A program made the translations under genes and the position numbers. Source: Plectosphaerella cucumerina (lineage: Eukaryota; Ascomycota; Sordariomycetes; Glomerellales; Plectosphaerellaceae). From it: a stretch of DNA of 64,000 nucleotides. Positions 1 to 12,372 of this stretch are shown here, piece after piece. How positions within the stretch are numbered: position 1 is the first letter of the stretch; every line of letters starts with the position of its first letter. Under the pieces are notes generated by a model. That model did not search any database. It worked only from the letters and a program-made list of their open reading frames with translations, and was not told where the DNA came from. The stretch spans positions 3,906,001 through 3,970,000 of the forward strand of contig JAGPXD010000001.1 in NCBI GenBank assembly GCA_020746995.1, read 5' to 3'.

Positions 1-814
1 TCTCCTCTTTGAGATAGGGGAGGGTCTTGTTTTCTCCGGGTCCATCCTCGGGATGTAAGGGCTGGCCGTTGGATATATTGTTGCCAGTGGTGACGTCCTC
101 TGACATGGCTGCTGAACGAAGGATGGCCCTGTTGCACCCGAAATATGTGATGGCTTTCTGGCACCGAGTGCTTGTTCGGTTCTGGAAACAGAAGCTGATG
201 TGGAGGTTGGGATGCAGGCGTGGAGGGTTGGAGGACCTGTACAATGCGTAAATCAAGCAGAATAGTGGGTGGACGATAAGAGTTTGTATCGATTGTGGTC
301 AGGTTAAGAGAAGGAACCGGATCTCTCCTGACCAGTGGGATCAGTGTATTTTCACTATATCAGGCAAGCGATTCAAGATTTTGGTGCCTGCGAAGTCTGC
401 AGAGAGTGCAAGGCTTTGATGGCACGTGCAGGGTCAGTGAATGCACCACGGAGATTCACAAACCCAATTAAACAATTACTTGGCCAAGTTTCAGTGTGGT
501 GCACTGGTTGAACGGCAAGCCTGACGCTGACAGCAGAGTACCGTAGACTTTTCGGCACGAGGGGCAGATCTAACGCAAGTGATAAACAAAATGACAAATA
601 TCCGACGTCAAAAACACAAGGACGGTCACAAAGAGGGCTCATGATATGGATGGGCAGCAATGTATATTAAATGCGGAGGTGAGGCCAGCAGAAGAAGGTA
701 ATGGCCAACCTGCCCGCCCATATTGTAGAGACAATGCAAGCAGGGCTGGCAATGGTGGTAAAAAGCCCTAAACAGATCCCGGCAGAAACAAATCAACTAA
801 CCCCTCTACACGTC
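1..814. other. Left-edge region without a supported gene
   Basis: No open frame here has a recognisable domain. A 74-codon plus-strand frame (27-251) and a 95-codon minus-strand frame (373-660) look like chance frames. The part next to 815 is probably the 3' untranslated region of the F-box gene. The extreme left may belong to a neighbouring gene outside the window. Confidence 0.5.
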
Positions 815-3800
815 TCATAGCTGTCTTCCCTTGCCCTTGCCCTGGACCTCGAGAGCAGGGAACTCCTCTCGGGGTTCGACGGAGAAAATGCCGTTGACAG
901 GGGAGCCAGGAGCTTGCTGGTCCTCCATGCTCAGACTCAGTGCGAGCGCCAGGTCCAGGTCCTCTTGAGTGCGACTAGAGCCCTGGTTGTCGTTGGAAGG
1001 CCCGCCACCTTGGTATCGGGGCTGCGTGTGGTGAACAGGAGGGGACGACGAAGGAGAGCGCTTCGTTTTCTTGGTCTGCTTGGCCTTGAAGGTGATGGGG
1101 ACACTATAGTCGCCCGAGCCATGGTCTGGCGGCGATTGTCCGTGCTCGTTGACACCCTCTAGCAGCGAGAGACGAAGGGCTTGTTGGACCTGCATCTCGT
1201 ACTCACTCTCTTCCGCTTCCTGGGGATCAGGGAAGAGACGTCCACTACCGGACACGCTTGGCTCAGGGGTCAGCGTCGAGGTAGTGTTCTCGCTGAAGGA
1301 CGACGCAGTGTCGAAGCTTCCCTCTGCGGCCGAGCCAGTGTCACTGGCACTGGTGCGGCGCTGCTCGTCGAGCTGGTAGGCTTCCTCCGAGATCATCTGC
1401 GCGTAGTGGAGCGCTTCTTCCTCCGACATGTCTCCAAAGGCACCAACGCCGAAGCGAGATTGCAGTCGGGCTCGTTCGCGCTCTCGGTGCTCCTGTTCAA
1501 GCCGCAGCTCGGCCGTCTCGGCTGCGATGTAGCCTGATACTTTGCCGCCTTCTCGTCGGCTTGCAAGGCGACCATGCACGTCGGAGTGGCGCAGACGGCG
1601 CTTGCGTCCGGGAGGGAGGCTCGTGGCACTGTAGGACCAGTATCGCAGGAAGGATCCAAAAGCAACAACGCCGCGCAGAATTGTTGGGTCGGGATCGAGG
1701 AAGATGGTCCGGGCGGCAGAATAGTCAGCCTGTGGGAGGCCAGGGTTCATGGCCAACATGTGCCGAGGGACCCGACCTGACGGCTTAGCGTTCAGGGTGC
1801 GGACCGGCTCCGTGACCGATGCCAGAGGGTCCCAGGCCTGCACAAGGCCATCGTTGCCGCCGTGAACAAGGTAGAGACCGTTCAGAGCCAGGCACGATAC
1901 CTCTGGAGAATCTGTCTGAACGATACGGACGGGACTGATGTCTGCCGACGGCCCAGCGTCGCGAACATTCCACAGGAGGACAGCTCCGGTCTTCGTGCCA
2001 AGGGCCAGCATGCGACTCCTACGACCCGGAATTTCGGCGGTCGTCTCGACGGCTGGACGACTCTCGACAGGCGTGTCGGCACGGCTGGTGGACTTGCTGT
2101 CACCCTTCTTCAAGGGATCCTCGGCGAAAGTCATCGCTGCGAGTATCGAGTCTTCCAGTGCGCTGGAGGTGATCTCGTGCTTGGCATACTTGCCAAGCGC
2201 AAAATTGCCGACATGCCAGTTGCTTCGATGGGTGTTCTCGTCGGCCAGCAGAGGCGTCGACATAGCTTGCGACATGGGCGTAGAAGTGCCAGTCGTCTCC
2301 AGAGGCGTGGCAAGAGGCATGTCAGCTCCACTCGCAGCCATTCCGAAAATCGAGGATGCTGGAAGGGCCTGTTCTGGTGCGTGGATAGAGAATGAGACGG
2401 CAGGCTTCAGGACGTTGGCGGCTTCCCTGAACCTGATGTAGCGGTGGACTTGGGGGCCCTGGCCCTTTTCCCAGCCACGCTCGATGACGATGATGGTCTC
2501 TCCCGCGCCCTGCCCATCGTCTCCAGCAAAATCGACCTCGAGACGGCGTTGCATATCCCAGGCTTCACATACCCGTCGGAAGTGCGAGGGTTTGAGGCGG
2601 AGGGACTTGTCTGTCTCGCGTGCTTCAGCGGCAAGCTGTTCGTCGGAAAGGCTCATGGCGTCGCAAAGCGAGCGGGGGGACGAGAGTTCGACGGACGGCT
2701 TCTTGTCCAGCTCATCGACCTTGGGCCGTCGCCGTGTCGGTTCGATCAGGTGCCAGCAGGCCGTTCGGCCGGCATGCCATGCATTCTTGGCGACATCTTC
2801 GCCCTTGCCCGAGTCGGTTGCTGGGCGAGGCACGTCGCTGAGGTAGTAAACCTCGCCGAGGGCGTTTAGAGCAACAGCCAGGACGCGCTTGGAGGCCTTG
2901 CGTCGCGGGCTGTACTGATCATCCACCTTGATCGACGTAATGGGAACGCCCGGGCTGATTGCCCATCGCGCAGTCATTTCGCCGGCGGAGAAGCGGGAGC
3001 CGCTGGCATCCCATCCTACGGCGTAGGCAGTGACGACTCCGAGTGTTGAGCCGGTCAGGATACCCACCATGGATTGAGTCAAGGACGGCACGGTAGACGA
3101 TTTCGCCAACCAAACAGCCGAGATTGCCTCTGACAGCTCGGGTATCTTGGGAATGTCGGGGAAGTTGTCGACGGCCCCGGCATCAGAGCCAAGATAGCGC
3201 CCGCGCAAGTCTGCCACTGGACGATAGTAGGGTCGGCCGCCAGGGAAACCCTCTCCAGAGAGCATTCCGTATACTGCGCTGACATCCATGACGTTAGGGG
3301 TCGCTGCAGGACCTTCCCCGGTGCCCCAGTACGGGAGGTCAGGGAACACCTCATCGAGCTGCTGGGCAGAGAAGGGTTCCTCGAAGCCCCATTTCTCCAC
3401 CTTGCCGACGACGGGATCGCTCATGGTGCATACTCCAAGATCGGCGGCGCCATGTACGGCCCGTGGTGGTTTCTTGCCATTGGCAAAGACGGCGTGGATG
3501 CTGGTGATGGCCCAGGGAAGCTTGGAGTTGTAGGTCAAGACGGCACTAGCCTTTTTGCTGTTTCGTACCGAGGAGCCGAGACCACCAGAGCCGGAGCCTG
3601 GCTTGCCTCGTGCGAGCCCTCGCAGAAGGCGCGTCCGCAGCAGATATTCGCTTCTCCAAGTTGCCAACGGGGTCAGCCGCCCAAAGTAGCGGACCTCGGA
3701 ACGTACTAGGTCAGAGGTTTCCTCATCCCAGAGGTCGCCGCGCGATTTCTCGGATTTGCCGGCCAGGCTCTCGTGACCTGGGAACTGGCGCAGAAACGCC

Positions 3801-4377
3801 ATTCTCCATGCGTGAGGAGTGGTGACGAGGGCGTAAAAGCGCCTCGACACGAGGGCCACGGCAGCATGCGAATCGGGGTGCAGGTGGGAGAGCACATGAG
3901 TCAATATCTCTGTTGTAGAGCCGTCAGCACAAGGAACGACAGGGACACCAGAGAGCCGGGCAGGGGCGGGTTGACTGTACCGTTTGGGAGATGAGTCAAC
4001 TGGACGCCGTCATTGCTGCCATCGAGGCGCTTGATGACCTTGAAGCCAAGAGCGTGCCTGGGGACAGAGGGAGTTATGGCAGCTCTTTCGTAGTCGATGA
4101 TGCGCTGACCGGCGACGGATCGGGGACCCTGGCGAGATATCTCGTCATCAATGCCTAGCCCGCGAAGCCTTTCGTCAAGGCGGTCGGCATCGACGCCGCG
4201 GCTGGCATGGCGCGTCCATGGCTCGGCAGCAGAGGCGACACTGGAGTCGGAGGAGTGCTGACGGAGAGGCTCGTCAGGCTGACTCGGGTGAATGCCATCT
4301 TGAAGGGGGGGTTGGGGGGCTGAGGTGCGGTTCGTTCGGTTGGGCTGTTCTGAAGACTCGTGGGACCAAGATTGCAT
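815..4377 (-). CDS. ufo1: F-box / WD40-like / triple-UIM protein (Ufo1-like SCF receptor)
   Basis: This is probably the substrate receptor of an SCF ubiquitin ligase. Two exons (3981-4377, 815-3909) flank a 71-nt intron; splicing creates the F-box motif LPNEIL at about residues 126-170, and the model encodes 1163 aa. A WD40-like middle part is visible (for example GTKTGAVLLWNVRD and LVHGGNDGLVQAWD). The C-terminal third is polar and carries three ubiquitin-interacting motifs, near residues 960 (EEALHYAQMISEEA), 1035 (MQVQQALRLSLLE) and 1116 (LDLALALSLSME). F-box, WD40 and three UIMs is the arrangement of yeast Ufo1, which helps turn over Ho endonuclease and itself. The start is the first ATG of the open frame at 4377; the frame stays open slightly upstream, so an earlier start or 5' exon is possible. 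The orthology is inferred from architecture. Confidence 0.82.
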
Positions 4378-6634
4378 AAAGCTGGAGGGAACTTCGGGTT
4401 CGGGCAGGAGCGGAGGACTGTGCAAGTCTGGAGTGCACAGCCTTGAGGATAGGAGACGTTTGTAGGTAGCGCGAGGCCGTTGCTTGGCTTTAGGCGTTGA
4501 TAGGGATTGGTGAGGCTGTAGGGGCTGGCGGGTAGCGAGGACGTCTGGGCTGAGTTGGGGTAGGTGAGGGTTCTCGTCGCGACGTGACGTGAAAGATCGT
4601 GACGATAGAGGGCTCGGCGGAATGGTGGAAAAGTGGGCCGCGCGATCCGGGAGTCAGCGTGGAAGGTGTGACTGCAATCTCCGAAACCTCAGACAGTCAG
4701 TCAGGCTTATGTCATCACGGGGCAGAATGGTGAAAGTTGCAGCACAGCAATCTGACAGTGACACGACCGGCGACAAGACCAAATCGGTAGTTTTCGTCAA
4801 AGTTGAGGGCATTTCCCTTTACTCTAGCAGCCGACTACCTTACCGATATGTGAGTACTAAAAGTACATGACCACCTACCACAGGTAAGACATCCCAGGTC
4901 CATGGGAGCGGTGCTGTTTTGAGCACATGTTCCTTCCAGAAGCTGGCCGGTATGACTTCTTTTTGTGATGGCGGAGGCGAGGACGGGAGCACCCACGAGT
5001 CCACAACCACTTGAATTGGTCCGTCCGGTGGACAGGCGTGCTGCACAGTTTGTTAATGGGGCGAATGTGAAGATCCTTGCCTCCCGCTTGCCTCGATGCG
5101 GGAGAGATGGGCCCGGCCACCTCGGGCCGCCTTGGTAGGGTCGAACTGTTCAATACTTTGCCTGTTGTGTGGCTAGGGGCCCCGGGAGAGGACGGGTGGG
5201 AGGCCGACGTGCGTGTGTGAGCCTGTGAGGTGACGTGTCTGCGCGCGAGGAGAATGGCGAATCTCATGACTGCCAGACGGACGGCCGCCAGCGCCAGGAC
5301 GCAGGGTTTCTGTAACCGATATGGTGGTGGACCGGACCGCCCCGTGCAGAACTTGAAGAGGATGCCATGCCGTGCCATTGCCACCTGTGCTGACCGATGA
5401 GGCCAACAACACCAGCCAGGAAAGCCATCTCGACCGAGAGTCGGCCCACGATCATTTCGAGACTATTGTTCCGTCTTATCTACAACGGGCCACCCGTGGC
5501 ATTGCCTTCAGGTTGATCGGGTGGAAAAGGCCTCGGCAAGGCTTCCCAAGATCGCAGCGGTGAGGACGGGGTGGGAGTCAGGGACGGAGAAGCACTGAAC
5601 ACCAGGATGCCCCGAATGGACGTCACTCCCGTCCGGTGTCCGTGTGACGGGAGAGCGACACTGGAGGAAGAGACACTAAAGCAAGTGGCGGCAGCGGCCT
5701 AGGCCCAGGACGTCCTAGCACTGATTGCTGTCTCTCAGCGAGCATGCTGCACAGGGCAGGTCGCCTGTCCGGACACCCGGAATATCGACGGAGTGGGGTC
5801 GGCCGAGACCCTCTATCAGGCCAGGCCCAGGGACGTGAGGTGGGCCTTTAGCAGGTCGAGTGCAGAGGTCTGGCGATACGCAGGCGGCGGCTTGGGCGAC
5901 AAGACAAGGGCCGGGGCACGAGACGAGTGCTGGCTGGCTGGGAGCTTGTGAGTGCAGTGTCTGCAGCGCGGGTCCGGACATGCACCCGTTGCGGTGGACT
6001 GGCCTGTGACTGGCCCGCCGAGAAGGGGGCGTTCCCTGGTGGTTCCCTGCTTCGAACACACTGGCGCAGTGGTGCACCTTGCTTGCTTGCCAACCCTGTC
6101 CCGCGAACCCCGCTCTCGGGTTTCCTACCCCATCAAGTCGTGGTTCGCTAGCTGCAAGCGACGACTGCACCTTTGAACCGGGGCTCGTGCCCGTGTGGCG
6201 CGCCATTCGGGGGCCCAGCCAGCCCACTCTTTTGGACTTGCTCCAGTGTCCGCGCACCTTCCAGTCTTCCCAGCGCCCCCGTTCTTGCTCCGCTCGGGTG
6301 CCGCTGCCCTGGGAAAAAGCAGACCATGTGCACTTCGGGGTGGGCAGGTACTCTACTTTTTTGCAGTACGTACCCGCATCACTGTGTCTCCAATCCGAGT
6401 ATTCAGGCCGCTTGTCGCGAGTGATTGGTGGCCCAAGGTCTCACTGCTTCCGGCCATTGTCGTTTGTGATTGGTACTTTTGCCCTGGGCACACGTCGTAG
6501 AGGTAAGTCTGTAGCAGACACATGGTAGTGTAACTCCCCAGCATTCCATGGCAGAGACAGGCGCCCGCCCCAGCGCCTCGGGTCGCCCGTGTCGGTCGTA
6601 TCGCCTCCCGTCTGAGTCCAGTCTCGCCATCCAG

Positions 6635-6650
6635 CCATCCATCCATCCAT
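6635..6650. repeat. (CCAT)4 microsatellite
   Basis: Four perfect CCAT units in non-coding sequence. Confidence 0.9.
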
Positions 6651-7113
6651 GATCTAGATGCCGGGTTTGTCTCTTCCGACCAGACGGGACTCCAGTCTGC
6701 GCCACCTCGACCAGAAAGCAAACGGCCGACCCGCAAAGTGAGATCCCGACGCGCTGTGTTGTTATGCGTGTTGTACTGTATGTGTACAAGCCCGGCGCAG
6801 CCAAGCTCCTCGGAATATGGACGGATTTCTAGTGGCCCCCCGATGTCCCCCTAGCACCCACCGTACCGTACCCTACCTCCGTGGTTGCACCAAGCAGCAG
6901 GCAAGTGCACCACTCCTGCGCCGCCATCCAGCCCGAGACCAGGGCAGGCGGTACGAGTACAACCATCCCCCGGGAAGTTGGAACCCCCCCCTTCCCCGAC
7001 TCCCCTCTCCCTACCACCGTCCCCGGCCGCCTCTTCAGGGATGTTTCGTCAGGCCATCCCGACCTATCTCTCACGCCTCCCCCGTCCCGCCCTCCACCTT
7101 GCCATCCTTTGAT

Positions 7114-7131
7114 CCTCCTCCTCCTCCTCCT
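7114..7131. repeat. (CCT)6 microsatellite
   Basis: Six CCT units in the pyrimidine-rich leader region, about 275 bases upstream of the zinc-ribbon gene's ATG. Confidence 0.9.
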
Positions 7132-7405
7132 CTTCCCAACTTTCGACGGGGCCGCCCATCACGACCTACCGACCCATCGCCGCATTTCCCGACAAACACT
7201 AATCCCCCGCCGTCTGGGGCAGGAGAAGAAGAAAGAGACTCGACTCGACTTCCAGCCCAGTCGCCCTCAATTGGTCGATCGCCGGGTCTTTGACCACCAC
7301 CTACTACGGCAGCCACCGCATTCCCGGGCATCGTCAACCCCCGAAACCACAGCGACCACCTCCAATCGCAGGCTTGTCTGTCGCTTGAACACACCAACCT
7401 CAGCA

Positions 7406-8593
7406 ATGAGTTCTCAGGCACAGTCGGGGCCTTCGGTCCCCAAGGACCAGGAGAAGAAGGGACTGGGGAAGTTCCTCTCTCGCGCCAAGACCGTCTTCAA
7501 GAGTTCCTCCAGCAAGAGGGCCTCGGTCCAGCAGCCTCCCACTTCTTCCACCACCGCTGCCACGACGTATGTCGCCCTGCGCCCCCCTCGACCATGGATC
7601 CTGAGTCTTTGGCACAAGGAGAAACTGACAAGCGCATTATAGCCAGGCCAAGTCTTCCACCCCCGCCCCCGCCGCCGCGGGCGCCGGCACCTCTGCCGCT
7701 GCCACTGCGCCCAAGACCTCCCAGAAGCCTGCCGAGCCCAAGAAGAACAAGTACGACGATGTCGAGGGTGTCACTAGGGTCCTGAAGCAGGATCTCTTCG
7801 AGGAGCGCGCCAGGAAGCTCGGCGAGAAGTACGGACTCGAGATCAAGAAGAGCGACTGGTACTCCACCGAGGGCACTGCTCTGCGCGTCGAGAAGCCCAT
7901 TCGCATGCGCGTCCACCGAACTTGCGCCGCCTGCAGCGCTACCTTCAGCTCCGCCAAGGAGTGCCCCAGCTGCGGTTCGACCAAGTACAAGCGCTACCCG
8001 CCCAAGCGTACCGAGGCCGAGAAGATCGCCAGCCGTGAGAGGCGTGCCGCCCTGATCAAGGCCAACAAGGAGAACGCCCCCATCATCCCCGACTACAACT
8101 ACGACCCCAGGAAGGAGCCTGTCCTCACCAAGCCCAGCAAGTGCGGAGGCCAGGACCTCGTCCACAAGAAGCCCCGCCAGAGGGTCAGGCGCACATGCCA
8201 CGAGTGCCAGTCTCTCTTCACCACCGGCAACAAGACGTGCGACAAGTGCAGCCACGTTCGGTGCACCGACTGCCCTAGAGACCCGTATGTCGCCCGCTAT
8301 CCTGTCATGCCGCCTCTACTGATACTGACCTTCAATATAGGCCTAAGAAGGACAAGTACCCCTTCGGCTACCCGGGCGACGAATTCGGACCCAACTCCAT
8401 CCCCCACCACGAATGCCATGAGTGCAAGACGTTCTTCCCCGGCGGCGTCCCCGACGGCACCGCCTGCACAAAGTGCTCTCACGAAAAGTGCCCCGACTGT
8501 CCTCGACTCAAACCTCGCAAGGTCGAGCCGGAGCCAGACCCGGCAGTCCTCCAGAGTCTGCAGGCCAAGATCGAGGCCCTGAAGCTCGGGTAG
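7406..8593 (+). CDS. Conserved fungal multi-zinc-ribbon protein, 351 aa
   Basis: The function is unknown. Three exons (7406-7566, 7643-8284, 8341-8593) are separated by GT-AG introns of 76 and 56 nt. The first 80 or so residues are polar, rich in Ser, Lys and Ala. After a charged segment come Cys pairs typical of zinc ribbons: CAAC...CPSC near residues 147-168, then CHEC...CDKCSHVRCTDC near 238 and CHECKTFF...CTKCSHEKCPDC near 292. The last two modules are clearly duplicates, and intron 2 lies between them. The C-terminus is a short helix-prone stretch. The ATG follows a CT-rich leader and is the first in frame. A metal-binding or nucleic-acid-binding role is plausible but only inferred. Confidence 0.85.
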
Positions 8594-9898
8594 TCATAGC
8601 CGAACCCTTCAGGAGCCAGGAGACGACAGGGCTTGTTGAGAACAGCAGCATGCTGGCAAGAATGGATTCATGACAGCGAGTCAGCAGAAAATTATGGATT
8701 TTTCACTTCGCATTTACCCCCAGGCATACTAGGCTGCCGGGTCATCTCCCCTATCGGCCTCTGCATCGACGTTGGAGGGGCCTTGTGCAGCTCGACAAAT
8801 CACCCCGTTACATTTGACCATGAATATTCCCAATACATCTTCACATGATTCTCATGGCCCCTCGAAAAATTGAATCTCAATGTGCCGCGTGCCTCTTTCC
8901 ATTTCTGAACATGCCACATCTCCTTCCCAGGTTCTAAAATGCTTACAGGATCAATACACGCCCGTATGTCGTCCATCGCCGAACTCATCGACGCCACAGC
9001 TGCCGATCCTCATCATAGTGGCTGCCGCGCTAGGCGTGGTCGCATAGGATCAACGTCGCCATGCAACTCTCGGACCTACAATCGTTCGAGCGTCTTTCCC
9101 AGTCCACCGGGTCGGGTCCAGTCACATTCCCCAGATGCCCGCCGGCTCGTCTGTGTGAACCGCCATGTGCCAGCTCCAGCGGCGCGACTCCTGGCTCCCT
9201 CCCAGCTCTTTGGCACCCAACCCCCATGAAGTTTGCCTGTCGTGGCCTGGACTCGTCATTTGTCCTGCATCCGGGGCACGCGCCCACTTCTCACTGTGAC
9301 GTGCCATCCCAAGTCTCACTTGACATAATGAGGGAACCCTGAACATACATACAGCCCGCGTCATCCTGATGGTCCATTCATCGAGTCGCCCTCAGCCACG
9401 TGCCGATTTATACTCCCGCAGTCCGCTTCCGGGCTGCCAGACTGCCCAGGTATGGGGTTGACGTGACGACAAGCGTTGATCAGCCCGCTGCGAGGCCCAC
9501 GGGACTAGGTGAACCTGGCCAGGCCGATCAACAACGCTCTGGCACGCAAACAGCATAGCTGGTTTGAGTTCCGGGGGCTCTGCGGCGAGGCCTTCCTAGC
9601 CACATTCTGAGGCCAGACTAGACGGGCGTTCTGGGCAGAGTGCCGGGTTTCGAATGTCTCGGACACATGTCAATCCACTGGGCCGGGATGGGGCGCACGA
9701 CTCTTTGACGCGACTTGAACTCTATTAATCCTTGCTGGCGGGCCTTATATCACTATGTATATCTCGGGTCCCAGTCCGCAGCATGAGACATTCTGGGGTC
9801 CCAGGCATGCGCTGAGCCCTGCTTCGCCTGCATGCGACACTCGCATGGGAAGAGCGCCTAGCCCGTCCGAATGATGACTGACGAAGGACCTGCCACGC
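8594..9898. other. Intergenic region between convergent genes
   Basis: This stretch holds the 3' ends of the zinc-ribbon gene (plus) and the clr2 gene (minus). No supported frame, RNA gene or repeat was seen. Confidence 0.6.
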
Positions 9899-11887
9899 CT
9901 ATTGCGTGGTCATGGGCACATCGCCGTCCGGGATTTCTCTGACAGCACTGTCGTAAGCAAATAGCGCCGCGCTGCCATGGGGGATTGCGTCGGCGATTGC
10001 GTCCATGCGAGTGCGCTTCTGTCCCAGGTAGCCATCCTTAAAGGTATCCATCCTCTGGTTGAGCTGCCTGGCCGACTCGCGTACCACGCCGTTGGTAAGC
10101 TCCTGCTGCAAGGCGGCTAGGTTGGGGTGGGCCAAGACCGGCAAAAGGCGATTCGAAGGGTAGAAGCGTCCCCGAATGTCGTCTTCGCGAAGCACGGCCG
10201 CCTGGCGCAGCAGGACGATGCGCCAGCGCGAAGCCGGACTCACCATCTGGCGGAATGCGTACTCTTCGCGCAAGACAGGCGGAAGCTTCTCAGGTGGCAC
10301 TACGGTAGCGCCCGGGGGTGTCACGTCGTCCCCAGACAGGGCAGCCAGAAGATCGCCCTTGAAAAAGACAGCACCAGGCAAGGTAGAGCCGGTACAGATT
10401 TCTCTGAGACCGAGAAGAGCGTCTTGCCACTCGGGACTCAGCTTCTGGTCCGGGGTGATGCGGACTCGGAGTGCATCGTTGACCTCGACACGCTCGGCGC
10501 CGAGAAACGTGCCATGGTAGTTGGACTTGAGCCCGCCTTCGGAATCGTGAAGGTGTGTAAACAGAGAATAACACTGCGAAATTTTCGTGGCCGCAAGCTT
10601 GGAGGCGTCCAGCAGAAGGGCCTCCCGCTTCCCCGTCTCCCCTGCGAGCTTTTGCAGATGCGCAGCCCAGGGTATGCTGTCGAACGACTTGCCAGCCAGC
10701 TCCGCGTGCGAAACAGGTGGGACTGTGAACGCGAGGAACGGCCTCAGTGAAGTCTCCGGCTTGTCCTGAAGCTGGTTCTGGTTGAAGGCGCTGTGCGAGA
10801 TGGGCAGGATCTCGTATTGTTTGGTTTGGTAGTTTGCCCTGGCAATGAGACCGATACGCCAGCTCGGAGAGACCTGGAACCATACAAGCTCTCCCACCCT
10901 AAAGAAGGTGGGAGAGACCTGCGTGCTGTACGGTGGGAACGGCGGCTCTGCTGTGGCAGGAGCAGCTGGCCTCGGTGCTGGGGAGTTTGTGCTGGATTGC
11001 GCGATGGCCGGCGAAGGGGCTGGAGCTGGAGCTGGCGCCGGAGGTGGGACTTGTGCTGGGACTTGTGTTGGTGTCGGGGTTGGGGTCACTATCTGGGCCA
11101 CTGGTGGCGGTGCCTGAGCCGGGGTAGAAATTGGGACCGGTGAAGGAACCGGAGCTGAAGCCACAGCGGCAGCCGGAGGCCGGGCTGCCGAGGGTATTGT
11201 CGGCACCGGAACGGGTGTGACTGTCTTTGGAGGAGCAACAGAGGCCGCAGCTGGAGACTGAACTGGCTTGGCAGCCTTGGGCGGCGGCGCAACTTTAGTG
11301 ACCCGGGGCGGTGCCGCTTGGGCAGGAGCTGGTTCCGCTATGGTGAGATCCTCGACCGGCAACAACGTCTTGAGGGGGTTGCAATGAACGCAGCAGCAGT
11401 CCTGGCTGTCTTTCGATCCGGACATGAGCCACAGAAGATGAACTCCAAACTCTTGGGGGCTCTTGAAGAGCTTGGCCTTGACAGGGTACCCGGACACCCA
11501 GAGATGCTTCGACTTTTCGTAGAGCCAGTATCCACGGGGGAACTCGACATACCACGAAAGTCCTTCTACGGCCACATCAGCGTTATGTTCGCAGTATCGA
11601 ATGACACTCGACCGAGGGAGAGGAGCCGTACCCTGGGGGCTTGGGGAGAGCTCCTGCTTCAAGAGAATACCCAGCTTGATGCGCCACTCTGTGAACCGCG
11701 GATCATCCTCCGACAGACGTAGCATCTGAGGCTTCAGACGGGGTGCCTTTTCGGGGACATCTTTGCCAGCCTTCTTGGCCAGCTTGGCCGCGTCGGTGTC
11801 TGCCGGGACGGGCCAGTAGCCAGGACCATTGTCCTGGCCGTCGCTATGAAGGATCTGGATCCGATGGTAATCTTGATGGGTGACCAT
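9899..11887 (-). CDS. clr2: Cryptic loci regulator 2 (Clr2)-family silencing protein, 662 aa
   Basis: Clr2 belongs to the SHREC histone-deacetylase/remodelling complex that represses transcription in fission-yeast heterochromatin; here the role is inferred by family. The N-terminal third matches the Clr2 N-terminal domain, with a conserved YWP near residue 25, an ERG-less segment ending in WYVEFPRGYWLYEK, and the Cys-rich DCCCVHC motif near residue 165. A low-complexity Pro/Ala/Val linker follows (about residues 180-320). The C-terminal part begins with FRVGELVWFQVSPSWRIGLI, typical of the second Clr2 region. The body is one exon. I chose the ATG at 11887; the open frame extends upstream without an ATG, and GTAAGC plus TAG acceptors around 11950-12050 suggest a 5'-UTR intron or a missed short exon. 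Confidence 0.78.
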   Translation of the reverse strand: MVTHQDYHRIQILHSDGQDNGPGYWPVPADTDAAKLAKKAGKDVPEKAPRLKPQMLRLSEDDPRFTEWRIKLGILLKQELSPSPQGTAPLPRSSVIRYCEHNADVAVEGLSWYVEFPRGYWLYEKSKHLWVSGYPVKAKLFKSPQEFGVHLLWLMSGSKDSQDCCCVHCNPLKTLLPVEDLTIAEPAPAQAAPPRVTKVAPPPKAAKPVQSPAAASVAPPKTVTPVPVPTIPSAARPPAAAVASAPVPSPVPISTPAQAPPPVAQIVTPTPTPTQVPAQVPPPAPAPAPAPSPAIAQSSTNSPAPRPAAPATAEPPFPPYSTQVSPTFFRVGELVWFQVSPSWRIGLIARANYQTKQYEILPISHSAFNQNQLQDKPETSLRPFLAFTVPPVSHAELAGKSFDSIPWAAHLQKLAGETGKREALLLDASKLAATKISQCYSLFTHLHDSEGGLKSNYHGTFLGAERVEVNDALRVRITPDQKLSPEWQDALLGLREICTGSTLPGAVFFKGDLLAALSGDDVTPPGATVVPPEKLPPVLREEYAFRQMVSPASRWRIVLLRQAAVLREDDIRGRFYPSNRLLPVLAHPNLAALQQELTNGVVRESARQLNQRMDTFKDGYLGQKRTRMDAIADAIPHGSAALFAYDSAVREIPDGDVPMTTQ

Positions 11888-12372
11888 GATGATGAACTTG
11901 GGCGTCTCCAGTCTACAAGACTCTGCGTGCACGAGGCACAGCTAACGCAAGGCGCACCAGCAGCCGTTCAAGGGACTAGGAGTGAGTTAGCCAGGAGTGC
12001 CTCATTGTGACTTCTGAGCGAGTCGATGGGAGGGAAGCTTACAGGTTTCCAACGCTGCAAAAATCCAATTTCTTCAGTTTCGCGACAGTGCGGTGCTCGA
12101 TGCACAGTTTTTAAGGTGCGGCGGACAAATAGAAGCCTTGCAATGTTGTCAATGGTAATGTCAATCGCGTGTTTGCATCAGAGGTCGTCGAGCTTGGACG
12201 TCCAAGAGGTGCAGGTGGAGGCAGGGAGGTGCCGACTCGCACTAACAATATTAGTCATCAACCACCTAGCTTGCATCTTTCTTCACGCCCAGACAGGCAT
12301 TCAATGAGGCAGACCGGCGACACGACATCGCAACAGCTGCGAGCGAGATACAATCAAAATCGTGCTTCTATT
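11888..12372. other. Intergenic region upstream of clr2
   Basis: It contains the likely clr2 leader on the minus strand, with a plausible GTAAGC donor near 12040 and acceptors further downstream, and the 3' side of the seven-helix gene. No other gene is supported. Confidence 0.5.

Larger units (their letters stand above)
4378..7405. other. 3-kb intergenic region between divergent genes
   Basis: No frame here looks coding; all are short, low-complexity or antisense-like. The region should hold promoters and 5' leaders of the F-box gene (minus) and the zinc-ribbon gene (plus). The last 500 bases are strongly C/T-rich on the plus strand, as in many fungal 5' leaders. Short tandem repeats occur at 6635-6650 (CCAT) and 7114-7131 (CCT). 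Confidence 0.6.

Noticed and set aside
5715..6257. 180-codon minus-strand open frame in the 4.4-7.4 kb gap
   Set aside because: Overlapped by several other open frames on both strands, with no domain, no splice pattern and irregular composition.
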